From Oleispirillum sp963678075 (GTDB lineage: Bacteria > Pseudomonadota > Alphaproteobacteria > Rhodospirillales > Rhodospirillaceae): a stretch of 64,000 nucleotides of DNA. Each line of letters begins with the position of its first letter. Position 1 is the stretch's first letter. Where the stretch lies: assembly GCA_963678075.2 (NCBI GenBank), contig CAXXPK010000008.1:1-64000 (forward strand), written 5' to 3'. The translations under genes and the position numbers were made by a program. The notes beneath the pieces were generated by a model. It saw only the letters and a list, made by a program, of their open reading frames with translations. It ran no database searches and was not told the origin of the DNA. Below, in pieces: positions 25,518 to 34,473 of the stretch.

Positions 25518-26930
25518 TTAGCGCTGATCGGCGAGCCGCGCGAGTGTTTCCGTACGCCCGATCAGCTCCATGACCTCGAATACGCCGGGCGAGACGGTGC
25601 GCCCGGTCAGGGCAACCCGCAGGGGTTGGGCGACTTTGCCGAGCTTGAGTTCGCGCTTCTCGGCGAACTCGCGCACGATGGCGTTGAGCGTCTCTGCGCT
25701 CCAGTCATTGGTTTTTTCGAGCAGATCGGCAATTTCACCAAGAATGGCGCGACTGTCGTCGCCAAGGTGCTTGTCGGCGCCCTCAACGATGGTCAGGGGG
25801 CGCGTCGCATAGATGAACTGGGCGAGATCGATCAGTTCGAGCACCGTCTTGGCGCGCGGCTGCAACTCGGGCAGGGCGGCAAGCACCGTTTCCTTGTTGG
25901 CCGTCAACCCGGCAAGATCGGCATCACGCCCGACCTCTGTGGCGGTCGCCACCATGATGTTGTAGAGCCGGGCCGGATCGGCATTGCGGATATAAAGGCC
26001 GTTGAGATTGCCGAGCTTGACGAAATCGAATCGCGCAGCCCCCTTGCTCATCGCTTCAAGGGTGAACCACTCGGCCAACTGATCCATCGAGAACACTTCG
26101 TCGTCGCCATGGGCCCAGCCGAGGCGGGCGAGATAATTGGCCATCGCTTCGGGTAGATACCCCATTTTGCGGTAGGCATCGACGCCGAGCGCACCGTGAC
26201 GCTTGGACAGCTTCGCGCCGTCGGGCCCGTGAGTCAGCGGCATATGCGCCATTTCCGGCAGGTCCCAGCCGAGGGCATTGTAGATGGTGATCTGGCGCGC
26301 GGCATTGGTCAGGTGATCGTCGCCGCGGATGATGTGGGTCACGCCCATGTCGTGGTCATCGACCACCACCGCCAGCATATACGTAGGGGAGCCGTCCGAG
26401 CGCAGGATGATGAAGTCGTCAAGGTTTTCGGCCTTGAACACCACCTCGCCCTGAATCTTGTCATGGACCCGGATTTCGCCGGATAGCGGCGCCTTGATGC
26501 GGATCACCGGGTCGACGCCTGCCGGCGCTTCGCTGGGATCGCGATCGCGCCAACGCCGGTCATAAAGAGGCGGACGCCCCTCGGCGCGTGCCGTCTCCCG
26601 CATTTCGGCCAGTTCCTCGGCCGAAGTATAGCACTTGTAGGCCATGCCGGCTTCGACGAGCTGATTGGCAACCTCGGCGTGGCGGTCGGCGCGGGCGAAT
26701 TGCGACAGCGGTTCGCCGTCCCAGGTGAGGCCGAGCCAGGAGAGGCCGTCGATCAATGCAGCGGTTGCCGCGTCGGTGGAGCGTTCCCGATCGGTGTCTT
26801 CGATCCGCAATAGCATCTTGCCGCCGTTGTGGCGGGCGAAAGCCCAGTTGAACAGGGCCGTGCGGGCGCCGCCGATATGGAGATAGCCGGTCGGCGAGGG
26901 GGCGAAGCGGGTGACGACGGGTTTGCTCAT
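25518..26930 (-). CDS. gltX: Glutamyl-tRNA synthetase
   Basis: This class I synthetase charges tRNA-Glu. The 470-residue protein has the HIGH-like motif TGYLHIGGARTALFN at about residues 14-28 and the KMSKS-like motif GAKLSKRHGALGV near residue 245. The conserved PPLYDRRWRD and GSPTYMLAVVVDDHDMG segments lie between. It is divergent from comEC with 42 bases between start codons. Confidence 0.97.
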   Translation of the reverse strand: MSKPVVTRFAPSPTGYLHIGGARTALFNWAFARHNGGKMLLRIEDTDRERSTDAATAALIDGLSWLGLTWDGEPLSQFARADRHAEVANQLVEAGMAYKCYTSAEELAEMRETARAEGRPPLYDRRWRDRDPSEAPAGVDPVIRIKAPLSGEIRVHDKIQGEVVFKAENLDDFIILRSDGSPTYMLAVVVDDHDMGVTHIIRGDDHLTNAARQITIYNALGWDLPEMAHMPLTHGPDGAKLSKRHGALGVDAYRKMGYLPEAMANYLARLGWAHGDDEVFSMDQLAEWFTLEAMSKGAARFDFVKLGNLNGLYIRNADPARLYNIMVATATEVGRDADLAGLTANKETVLAALPELQPRAKTVLELIDLAQFIYATRPLTIVEGADKHLGDDSRAILGEIADLLEKTNDWSAETLNAIVREFAEKRELKLGKVAQPLRVALTGRTVSPGVFEVMELIGRTETLARLADQR

Positions 26931-26972
26931 CGCGAAGGCACGTTCTCATGCTTGGTGTTGAGGAGGCCCGTT

Positions 26973-29126
26973 GTGTACCATAGGCTGAGGCAAGCGCAAG
27001 GCGACACACGCGTGGGGGCGGAAACGGCAGGCATCGGCAGCGGGAAACCGGGGCTCTCAGGCGCCGGTGCACCCGTTTTGCTGCGTAGCGTGCCGGAAGG
27101 GCTGATCCGCGCTGCCAGTGAAGCGCTCGAAACCCGGCGCGGCTTCGTGCTTTTTCCCTTTGCCGTCATCGCCGGGCTGTTGAGCTATCGCAGCACCGGT
27201 GCAGAGCCGGCCTTCTGGCTGGCAATTGCAGTGTGCGCTGCTGCAGCCGTGTGGCTCGGTCTGCGCGTTTTACGCGGGCGCACATGGTTTGCTGCCTCAA
27301 TGGCGCTCGGGTTCACCTGCGGCTTCATTCTGTTGCCGGTGCATGGTGCGCTTTACGGCACGCCCATGCTCGCAGGCAGCGCATATGGCACCTATTCGGC
27401 CCGCGTCGACGAGGTGCTCAATGCTACCAGCGGCGGCCAGCGCGTCATCATCTCGGCCATCACTCCAATCGACGGCAGGGTGCTTCCGGTCAGGCGGGCG
27501 CGGTTGTTCGTCCGAAACGCCGATCAGCTGGCGCCGGGCGATCTTGTCACCGGCACCATCCGCTTTGCCGAAGTGCCGGGGCCGGCAGTGCCGGGCGGCT
27601 ATGACGGTCAGTTCCACGCCTATTTCGACGGCATCGGCTCGTTTGCCAGCGCCTACGGCCGCCTTGAGATCACCGGCCACGGCGATGCCGGCTTCGGCGG
27701 CCTCGTCGCCGGCGTGCGCAACGCCATCGGCGGTCGTATCGACGCCGTCTTGACCGGAACCCAGGACGCAGTGGCGCGGGCGCTGATCATCGGCGACCAG
27801 TCCCGCATTGCGGACGAGACACGCCAGACCATGGCAGTGGCCGGCATCGCTCATGTTTTGGCGATTTCAGGTCTGCATCTGTCACTGGTTGCCGGCACCG
27901 CCTTTGCCGTGTTGCGTCTGTTGCTTGCCGTGTCCCGACAACTGGCGCAGCGCGTCGCCATCAAGAAGCTCGCCGCCGGCGCCGGCATTGTGGTGACGCT
28001 GACCTATCTCGCCATTTCAGGCGCCAGCGTTTCGGCGACGCGGGCCAGCGTCATGCTCATCCTTGTGTTCGGGGCGATGCTGGCGGGACGGCAGGCGCTG
28101 ACCATGCGCAATGTCGCATTCGCCGCCCTGTTCCTGCTTATCACCGAGCCGGCGGGCCTGTTCCGCCCCGGCTTTCAGCTGTCATTCGCGGCGGTGGTTG
28201 CGCTGATCGGCACCTATGAACAAAGCCACTGGGCACAGAGCCCGGCCACTGGCGTGGCAGGGCGGGTCTGGCGCTTTTTCTCCGGCGTGATGGTGTCGAG
28301 TCTTGTCGCTGGGCTGGCGACAGCGGTATTTGCCGCCTACCACTTCCAGCAAACGGCGCCGCTCGGCATTCTCGGCAATCTCGTGGCGCTACCGCTGCTC
28401 GGGTTTCTGGTGTTGCCCAGCCTGATGCTCGGCGTCCTGCTCATGCCGCTCGGGCTTGATGCGCCGTTCCTGCTGCTCGCCGGCTGGGGGATCGACAACA
28501 TCATTGCCGCTGCCAGTTTCGTCGCCCGGATGAGCGAAACGATCGCGCCGCGGCCCTTGCTCACCACCGAAGTTCTTGTGGCGGCACTTGCCGCCGCGGC
28601 ATGGTTCGCCTTTTTCAGCGGACGCTTGCGCCTAGCCGGCCCGGTAGCGGCGGCCCTGTTCATCGCCCTGTTCGGCTTCGCGCCGCTGCCCGATGTGCTG
28701 GTTGCCGACCGGACGCAGGCCATCGGGCTCCGGGACGGCTCGGTGCTGATGTTGGCGACCGGGCGTGCCAATTCCTTTGCCACCAATGTCTGGTCGGATA
28801 CCTACGGGCTGACGGTTGAAAGCGGCGGACCCGGCCTGTCCTGCGACGCAATCGGCTGCATCGGCACCCTGCCGGGAGACGGCACGGTTGCGGTTGAAAA
28901 GGACATCGCCGGGTTCATCGAGGATTGCGACACCGCTGAACTCGTCGTCACGCGTCTCAACGCCCCGGCGTACTGCCGAACGCTGACAGAGGTGATCGAC
29001 AGGGACAGTCTGCTGTGCGGCGGTGTTGCCGCCGCCTACTGGCAGCCAGAATCCCGGCATTTTGCCGTTCGTTTTGCCATCACCGACCTCCGAAGGCCGT
29101 GGCGCATAAGCCGATACCGGAACTAA
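26973..29126 (+). CDS. comEC: ComEC/Rec2 family DNA-uptake channel protein
   Basis: This is a polytopic membrane protein of the ComEC family, which forms the inner-membrane channel for single-stranded DNA in natural transformation. From the GTG at 26973 it has 717 residues: an N-terminal two-helix part and OB-like periplasmic domain, then the conserved competence core with HVLAISGLHLSLVAG and many helices. The C-terminal part is short and lacks a recognisable metallo-beta-lactamase zinc motif. The start was chosen for an AGGAGG site six bases upstream. Lone comEC genes are widespread in alphaproteobacteria, so competence is not proven. Confidence 0.85.
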   Translation: MYHRLRQAQGDTRVGAETAGIGSGKPGLSGAGAPVLLRSVPEGLIRAASEALETRRGFVLFPFAVIAGLLSYRSTGAEPAFWLAIAVCAAAAVWLGLRVLRGRTWFAASMALGFTCGFILLPVHGALYGTPMLAGSAYGTYSARVDEVLNATSGGQRVIISAITPIDGRVLPVRRARLFVRNADQLAPGDLVTGTIRFAEVPGPAVPGGYDGQFHAYFDGIGSFASAYGRLEITGHGDAGFGGLVAGVRNAIGGRIDAVLTGTQDAVARALIIGDQSRIADETRQTMAVAGIAHVLAISGLHLSLVAGTAFAVLRLLLAVSRQLAQRVAIKKLAAGAGIVVTLTYLAISGASVSATRASVMLILVFGAMLAGRQALTMRNVAFAALFLLITEPAGLFRPGFQLSFAAVVALIGTYEQSHWAQSPATGVAGRVWRFFSGVMVSSLVAGLATAVFAAYHFQQTAPLGILGNLVALPLLGFLVLPSLMLGVLLMPLGLDAPFLLLAGWGIDNIIAAASFVARMSETIAPRPLLTTEVLVAALAAAAWFAFFSGRLRLAGPVAAALFIALFGFAPLPDVLVADRTQAIGLRDGSVLMLATGRANSFATNVWSDTYGLTVESGGPGLSCDAIGCIGTLPGDGTVAVEKDIAGFIEDCDTAELVVTRLNAPAYCRTLTEVIDRDSLLCGGVAAAYWQPESRHFAVRFAITDLRRPWRISRYRN

Positions 29127-29998
29127 AGCCGCAAAGGCGTCTCTGCTTGGCCGGGCACGTCGATCTTCACCTGGAACACGCTGCCGGCATGCGGATGGCG
29201 TGCCAGTTTCTCTTCGCTCATGCCTTGCCGCGCCGTGGTGATGTAGAGTGTCTTGAGATCGTCGCCGCCAAAGCACGGGCAGGTAACATTGGGCGCCGGC
29301 ACGGACACGACGCGGTCGACGGTCCCGTCGGGCGCGTAGCGCACGACCCGGCCGCCGCCATACTCGGCCGACCACACGAACCCTTCGGCATCGCAGACCG
29401 CGCCGTCGGGCATCCCCGGCTCTCCAGCGAGATCGACAAAGACCTCCCAGGGGCCAATCGGCTTGCCGGTGTCCCGGTCGAGCGCCACCCGTTCGATTTT
29501 TCGCGTCAATGTATCGGCAAAATAGGCGATCGATCCGTCGGGTGAGAAGCAGGTGGCATTGGGAATGGTCACCTTGTCGCGGATCAGCGACAACAGCCCG
29601 TCGCGATAGTGATAGACCGCGCCGGTTTCGTTCTGTTCGCTCTTGCCCATCGTGCCGATCCACCAGGCGCCCTGTGGGCTGACGCGGCTGTCGTTGGCGC
29701 GGGTGTGCGGATTGTCGGCCTCAAGTGGCATGTGATGGCGCATCGTGCCGGTGGAGATTTCGGTCAGGATCAGCGCCGAGGCCGAGGCGATCAGAAGCGT
29801 GTCGTCATCAATGACTGCCGCTGCCGCAACCGGCTCATCGAACTGGATTTCGCCGCGCAACGCGCCGGTCTGATCGGCATGGAACAGCCTGCCTGATTTG
29901 ATGTCGAACCAGAAAAGTTCCTGGCGAGTGCCATGCCAGAGCGGGCCCTCGCCAAGATCGAGCCGGCAATCGAAGAAGAGTTCGGCAGTGTCGCTCAT
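29123..29998 (-). CDS. SMP-30/gluconolactonase family sugar lactonase
   Basis: SMP-30 family beta-propeller lactonases open aldonolactones to sugar acids. The 291-residue protein begins with the metal-ligand segment DLGEGPLWHGTRQELFWFDI, and contains IPNATCFSPDGSIAYFADT and EPGMPDGAVCDAEGFVWSAEYGGG, which carry the other Asn/Asp metal ligands. It follows the aldolase and kinase genes with no gap, so it should feed a Doudoroff-type sugar-acid pathway. Galactono- or arabinonolactone are the likely substrates by context. It converges on comEC with a 4-base overlap. Confidence 0.85.
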   Translation of the reverse strand: MSDTAELFFDCRLDLGEGPLWHGTRQELFWFDIKSGRLFHADQTGALRGEIQFDEPVAAAAVIDDDTLLIASASALILTEISTGTMRHHMPLEADNPHTRANDSRVSPQGAWWIGTMGKSEQNETGAVYHYRDGLLSLIRDKVTIPNATCFSPDGSIAYFADTLTRKIERVALDRDTGKPIGPWEVFVDLAGEPGMPDGAVCDAEGFVWSAEYGGGRVVRYAPDGTVDRVVSVPAPNVTCPCFGGDDLKTLYITTARQGMSEEKLARHPHAGSVFQVKIDVPGQAETPLRL

Positions 29999-29999
29999 G

Positions 30000-30623
30000 T
30001 CAGTGTTCCTTGCCGCAAAGGGCCATTGCCGCCCTGGCCTTGGCGCCAACCATTTCCGCTGTGTCGCCCGGTGAATAAACCAGTCCGCCAAGGCCGAAAC
30101 CGCTGACGCCCGCAGCGATGTAGTCGGCAAAGGGGCGAGAGAAGGCACCGCTGACCGCATAGACCGGCATGTCCGGCGGCAGCACCGCCCGCATTTCGCG
30201 GATTCCTTCCGGGCCGACGACCTCGGCGGGGAAGATCTTGAGGCCCGTTGCGCCAGCGTCAATGGCGGCAAAGGCTTCGGTCGGGGTGACGACGCCCGGA
30301 TAGGCGCCCATGCCGAGGGCGCGGGCGCGGGCGATCACCGCCGGCACGCAATTGGGCGCAACGATATAGGAGGCGCCGGTGGTATGGACGGCGTCCACCG
30401 CTTCGACACTCAGCACCGTGCCTGCGCCGATTTCGGCTCTATCGCCGAAATGTGCCACCAGACGCGAGATCGACTCGAGCGGGGCTTCGGGCGAATTGAG
30501 CGGCACCTCGATGCGGGTGATGCCGTTTTCGACCAGCGCTTCCCCGACCGCGACGACCTCGTCGGGACGGACGCCGCGCAGGATGGCGATGATGGGCGAT
30601 GGCTCCAGCATGATCGTCCTCAC
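30000..30623 (-). CDS. dgoA: 2-dehydro-3-deoxy-6-phosphogalactonate aldolase
   Basis: This KDPG/KDPGal-family aldolase splits the phosphorylated keto acid to pyruvate and glyceraldehyde 3-phosphate. The 207-residue protein has the class I aldolase motifs ITRIEVPLNSPE (catalytic Glu), IGAGTVLSVE, and ATGLKIFPAE with the Schiff-base lysine. The GLGGLVYSPGDTA C-terminus suits the KDPGal subgroup. The start overlaps dgoK by 4 bases and the SMP-30 gene follows directly, so the three form one operon. Confidence 0.88.
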   Translation of the reverse strand: MRTIMLEPSPIIAILRGVRPDEVVAVGEALVENGITRIEVPLNSPEAPLESISRLVAHFGDRAEIGAGTVLSVEAVDAVHTTGASYIVAPNCVPAVIARARALGMGAYPGVVTPTEAFAAIDAGATGLKIFPAEVVGPEGIREMRAVLPPDMPVYAVSGAFSRPFADYIAAGVSGFGLGGLVYSPGDTAEMVGAKARAAMALCGKEH

Positions 30624-31546
30624 TTGTCCTTTATCTGAAGCCGCGCCGCAGCGAGCCCGGCGCGGGTGGCTTTAGTTGCGTCGATGATGCGGGCCTCGGC
30701 GCCGTCGCGTGCAAGCGCCTTGGCGTAGAGCGAACACAGGCGTTCCGAGCCGATCAGCGCGATCGGTGCCACGCTGCGCCAGGAGCGGAAGGCGGCGATT
30801 TCGGAGCCGACCAGCAGACCGGACAGATAAGCGCGGCACCATTCGGGCGAGCGTCCGGAGACCAGCATGGCGGCGCGGGTGCGGAACAGCATGGCGTTGA
30901 GGCGTTCGGGAGCGGAAAGCCCGGCATCGAACCCGTCCGCATAACCATCGTCGTCGGGCAGATCTGCATTGGCGCCGGCAAGCGCGTGCCTGAGCACCGA
31001 GCGGGTCGACAAAAGCTCGAACAATTCGCCGGTCATGGCGGTTTCAAAGCGGGTTACGGTGCTGTTTTCGAGCATCGCCCATTTGGAATGGGTTCCGGGC
31101 AGGCAGACAGGACCTTCAAAACCCGGTTCCATGGCCAAAAGACCGAGCAGCTGGGTTTCCTCGCCGCGCATGACGTCCTCATGGCCTGGCGCGCTGGCGC
31201 AGAGACCGGGAAGAATATGGGCCTCGATTCCGTCGCCCGGCATCAGCGGGCGGACGGCACTGGCGCCCAGTGTGTCGAGGCGCGCCGGCAGGGGCAGGTA
31301 GGGGGCTTCGCGCCAGCCTTCGCGCGCGCCCGCCATGCCGCAGACGATCAAAGGCAGTCGCGTTCCGTCCTCGGGAAGATGGCCGGCAAGCAGTTCGGCG
31401 AGCACGTCCGGGTAATCTGCCGGACCGATCCGGCCCATGCCTTTTTCCGAGCTCAGAGAAAACAGCGTCCTGTCGTTCGCATCGATACCCCAGAGCCTCA
31501 GATTGGACGTGCCCCAATCGGCTGCGATCCAGACCGGTTTCTCCAT
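30620..31546 (-). CDS. dgoK: 2-dehydro-3-deoxygalactonokinase
   Basis: DgoK phosphorylates 2-keto-3-deoxygalactonate with ATP, producing the substrate of the aldolase encoded next. The product begins WIAADWGTSNLRLW, the nucleotide-binding phosphate-1 motif of the family, and contains LPGTHSKWAMLEN, the other family landmark. The ATG at 31546 gives 308 residues and directly precedes the conserved motif; in-frame ATGs farther upstream are possible. It is divergent from the dehydratase at 31747. Confidence 0.88.
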   Translation of the reverse strand: MEKPVWIAADWGTSNLRLWGIDANDRTLFSLSSEKGMGRIGPADYPDVLAELLAGHLPEDGTRLPLIVCGMAGAREGWREAPYLPLPARLDTLGASAVRPLMPGDGIEAHILPGLCASAPGHEDVMRGEETQLLGLLAMEPGFEGPVCLPGTHSKWAMLENSTVTRFETAMTGELFELLSTRSVLRHALAGANADLPDDDGYADGFDAGLSAPERLNAMLFRTRAAMLVSGRSPEWCRAYLSGLLVGSEIAAFRSWRSVAPIALIGSERLCSLYAKALARDGAEARIIDATKATRAGLAAARLQIKDK

Positions 31547-31630
31547 ATTTGAAAAGACCTTGTTTGCCATCGGCGGTTGACCGCCGGACAGGCGCATTTT
31601 TTCTCGATTGGGAGCGATGCTAGCAAGAGT

Positions 31631-31647
31631 CATGGTTTGGCACCATG
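31631..31647. promoter_or_regulatory. Perfect palindrome, candidate operator between dgoK and the dehydratase
   Basis: CATGGT-TTGGC-ACCATG has perfect 6-base arms around 5 bases. It lies in the 200-base divergent region between dgoK and the sugar-acid dehydratase, 85 bases before dgoK, where a shared operator would be expected. No regulator gene is encoded beside the operon, so the binding protein is unknown. Confidence 0.4.
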
Positions 31648-31746
31648 CCGCGGCGGAATTGATCGTGTGGCAGTTTTCTTTGTTGCGAAAGCCGCTTAGA
31701 ACACTGGCAACGCGCGACCCATGCGCATGAGACGTTCAGGGAGAGA

Positions 31747-33558
31747 TTGATGTCTTCGGAAAATGGCGGCGGCAAGAACAGGAAACTCCGTTCACAGGCT
31801 TGGTTTGACAATCCCGAGAACATCGACATGACGGCGCTTTATATCGAGCGCTATCTCAATTACGGGCTGAGCCAGGAGGAGTTGCAGTCTGGCCGGCCGA
31901 TCATCGGTATCGCCCAGACCGGCTCGGACCTGGTGCCGTGCAACCGCCACCATCTTGTTCTGGCCGATCGCGTCCGGGACGGCATCCGCGAGGCCGGCGG
32001 CATCCCGTTCGAGTTCCCGGTGCATCCGTTGCAGGAGACCGGCAAGCGCCCGACGGCGTCGCTCGACCGGAACCTCGCTTATCTCGGTCTGGTGGAGGTC
32101 CTTTACGGCTATCCGCTCGACGGCGTGGTGCTAACGATTGGCTGTGACAAGACCACGCCGGCGCTGCTGATGGCGGCGGCCACGGTCGACATTCCGGCCA
32201 TCGCTTTGTCGGTTGGCCCGATGCTCAATGGCTGGCACGAGGGCGAGCGCACCGGCTCGGGCACGATCGTGTGGAAGGCGCGCCAGATGCTGGCCGCCGG
32301 CGAGATCGACAACCGGAAGTTCGTCGAACTGGTGGCGTCCTCGGCGCCCTCGACCGGGTATTGCAACACCATGGGCACGGCGACGACGATGAACTGCCTT
32401 GCCGAGGCGCTGGGGATGCAGCTGCCCGGCTCGGCGGCGATCCCGGCGCCGCACCGCGACCGCCAGGAGATTTCCTATCGGACCGGCCGACGCATCGTCG
32501 AGATGGTCCATGAGGACCTGAAGCCCTCGGACATCCTGACCAAGGACAATTTCGTCAACGCCATCCGCGTCACCTCGGCCATTGGCGGGTCCTCGAACGC
32601 GCCGATCCATATCGGCGCGATTGCCCGCCATATCGGGGTGGAGCTGCCGATCGAGACCTGGCAGGACGAGGGGCATGACATCCCGATGCTGGTCAACCTG
32701 CAACCGGCGGGCGCCTATCTGGGCGAGGATTTCTACCGTGCCGGCGGCGTGCCGGCGGTGGTCGGGGAGATGATGAAAAAGGGCCTGATCCACGAGAACG
32801 CCCCAACGGTCAATGGCAAGTCCATCGGCGAGAATTGCAAGGGCTGGGAAACCAGGGACAAGGACGTCGTTCACCCGATCGAGGATCCGATGCTTGAGGC
32901 GGCGGGCTTTATCGTCCTGTCCGGCAATCTGTTCGACAGCGCCGTGATGAAGACCTCGGTGATCTCCGAAGAGTTCCGTAAGCGCTATCTGTCCAACCCC
33001 GACGATCCGGACGCCTTCGAGGGCAAGGCGGTGGTGTTCGATGGCCCCGAGCAATATCACAAGGGAATCGACGATCCGGCGCTGAAGATCGACGAGAACA
33101 CCATCCTGTTCATGCGTGGCACCGGGCCGATCGGCTATCCGGGCGCGGCGGAAGTGGTGAACATGCGTCCGCCGGCCTATCTGATCCGCGAGGGCGTGCA
33201 TTCACTGCCCTGCGTTGGCGACGGACGCCAGTCGGGCACCTCGGGCTCGCCCTCAATCCTCAATGCCTCACCGGAAGCCGCCGCGGGCGGTGGACTGGCG
33301 CTGCTCAAGTCTGGCGACCGGGTGCGCATCGATCTCAACAAGCGCACCGCCGACATCCTGATCTCCGACGAAGAACTCGCGGCCCGGCGCAAGGAGCTGG
33401 AGGAAGCTGGCGGTTACCAGTATCCGGAGCATCAGACTCCCTGGCAGGAGATGCAGCGCGGCATGGTCGATCAGCTCGGCCAGGGCATGGTCCTCAAGCC
33501 CGCTGTCAAATACCAGAAGATCTCCCGGGAAAAAGGCCTGCCCCGCGACAGCCACTGA
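31747..33558 (+). CDS. IlvD/Edd family sugar-acid dehydratase
   Basis: This Fe-S dehydratase of 603 residues removes water from a sugar acid to give a 2-keto-3-deoxy acid. The three cluster cysteines are at residue 64 (DLVPCNRHH), 132 (TIGCDKTTPALL) and 205 (TGYCNTMGT); the C-terminal catalytic serine loop is GRQSGTSGSPS. The sequence style (ETGKRPTASLDRN, ending with a mixed helical tail) is that of xylonate/arabinonate dehydratases and not of IlvD proper. With dgoK, dgoA and the lactonase it would complete a galactonate, arabinonate or related pathway; the exact substrate cannot be decided here. Confidence 0.85.
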   Translation: MMSSENGGGKNRKLRSQAWFDNPENIDMTALYIERYLNYGLSQEELQSGRPIIGIAQTGSDLVPCNRHHLVLADRVRDGIREAGGIPFEFPVHPLQETGKRPTASLDRNLAYLGLVEVLYGYPLDGVVLTIGCDKTTPALLMAAATVDIPAIALSVGPMLNGWHEGERTGSGTIVWKARQMLAAGEIDNRKFVELVASSAPSTGYCNTMGTATTMNCLAEALGMQLPGSAAIPAPHRDRQEISYRTGRRIVEMVHEDLKPSDILTKDNFVNAIRVTSAIGGSSNAPIHIGAIARHIGVELPIETWQDEGHDIPMLVNLQPAGAYLGEDFYRAGGVPAVVGEMMKKGLIHENAPTVNGKSIGENCKGWETRDKDVVHPIEDPMLEAAGFIVLSGNLFDSAVMKTSVISEEFRKRYLSNPDDPDAFEGKAVVFDGPEQYHKGIDDPALKIDENTILFMRGTGPIGYPGAAEVVNMRPPAYLIREGVHSLPCVGDGRQSGTSGSPSILNASPEAAAGGGLALLKSGDRVRIDLNKRTADILISDEELAARRKELEEAGGYQYPEHQTPWQEMQRGMVDQLGQGMVLKPAVKYQKISREKGLPRDSH

Positions 33559-33607
33559 ACTTGGGGCCGGGCGGAACGCGGAGGCCGACGTTCTGCGCCC
33601 TATAGAC

Positions 33608-33641
33608 AAAAAAACACCCCCGGATCGCATCCGGGGGTGTT
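33608..33641 (-). terminator. Strong Rho-independent terminator after lexA
   Basis: AACACCCCCGGAT and ATCCGGGGGTGTT pair perfectly (13 bp) around CGC. The A-run at 33608-33614 becomes a T-run on the minus strand, directed at lexA. The convergent dehydratase transcript ends in the same place. Confidence 0.9.
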
Positions 33642-33673
33642 GCATTATGGGAACCTGAAGGCGGGTGCCGCGC

Positions 33674-34387
33674 TCAATACTTGCGCAAAAGCCCGACGAG
33701 GCGACCTTGCACCTTGACCTGGTCCGGTCCGAAAATGCGGGTTTCATAGGCGGGATTGGCGGCTTCGAGCGCCACCGAATTGCCTTTGCGCCTGAGGCGC
33801 TTGAGAGTTGCCTCTTCATCATCGACCAGAGCGACGATGATCTCGCCATTGGTCGCGGTGTCCTGCTTGTGGATGACAACCGTGTCGCCATCGAAAATGC
33901 CAGCTTCGATCATCGAGTCACCACGAACCTCAAGGGCGTAGTGTTCGCCGCCTCCGAGCATTTCGGGCGGCACCATGACAGTGTGGGAATGGGTCTGGAT
34001 GGCCTCGATCGGCGTACCGGCAGCGATACGGCCCATGACCGGAACCGAAACCGGCTGGCCGGTGGTCATGTCGGCTTCCGCGCGCGGCGGCGGCGCGGCC
34101 ACCTTGCCGAGCGAGCCTTCGATGACCTCAGGCTCGAAGCGGGCACGACGTCCGCCGAGCGAAGGATTATGCGCATCGGGCAGCTTGATGACTTCAAGCG
34201 CACGCGCCCGGTTGGGCAGCCGACGGATGAAGCCGCGTTCCTCAAGGGCAGTGACGAGACGGTGGATGCCTGACTTAGACTTGAGGTCCAGTGCATCCTT
34301 CATTTCGTCGAACGAGGGTGGCACGCCGCTCTCCTTCATGCGTTCGTGAATGAACATCAGGAGTTCGTGTTGCTTGCGCGTCAGCAT
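33674..34387 (-). CDS. lexA: SOS repressor LexA
   Basis: LexA represses DNA-damage genes and cleaves itself when RecA is activated. The 237-residue protein has an N-terminal winged-helix region (LTRKQHELLMFIHERMKESG), the Ala-Gly cleavage site in GRIAAGTPIEA, the catalytic serine in VRGDSMIEAGIFDGD and the lysine in the ATLKRLRRK stretch. The ATG at 34387 is the conserved start; upstream in-frame codons lie across the operators. Confidence 0.97.
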   Translation of the reverse strand: MLTRKQHELLMFIHERMKESGVPPSFDEMKDALDLKSKSGIHRLVTALEERGFIRRLPNRARALEVIKLPDAHNPSLGGRRARFEPEVIEGSLGKVAAPPPRAEADMTTGQPVSVPVMGRIAAGTPIEAIQTHSHTVMVPPEMLGGGEHYALEVRGDSMIEAGIFDGDTVVIHKQDTATNGEIIVALVDDEEATLKRLRRKGNSVALEAANPAYETRIFGPDQVKVQGRLVGLLRKY

Positions 34388-34408
34388 TGGGGCCCCCCAG
34401 GGGAATCG

Positions 34409-34423
34409 GAACAGAGACGGAAC
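34409..34423. promoter_or_regulatory. LexA box 1 upstream of lexA
   Basis: GAAC-AGAGACG-GAAC matches the alphaproteobacterial operator exactly. It lies 22 bases before the lexA start codon, consistent with autorepression. Confidence 0.85.
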
Positions 34424-34433
34424 ATTAGTAGCT

Positions 34434-34448
34434 GTTCCGGTATTGTTC
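34434..34448. promoter_or_regulatory. LexA box 2 upstream of lexA
   Basis: GTTC-CGGTATT-GTTC is a second perfect operator in the opposite reading direction, 10 bases beyond box 1. moeA ends just beyond it, so both boxes serve lexA. Confidence 0.85.
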
Positions 34449-34473
34449 TGCAACCCCTTGGGTTAATGTTCGG

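Noticed and set aside
32131..33201. Minus-strand frame opposite the dehydratase
   Set aside because: Antisense shadow rich in Arg, Gly and His; no support.
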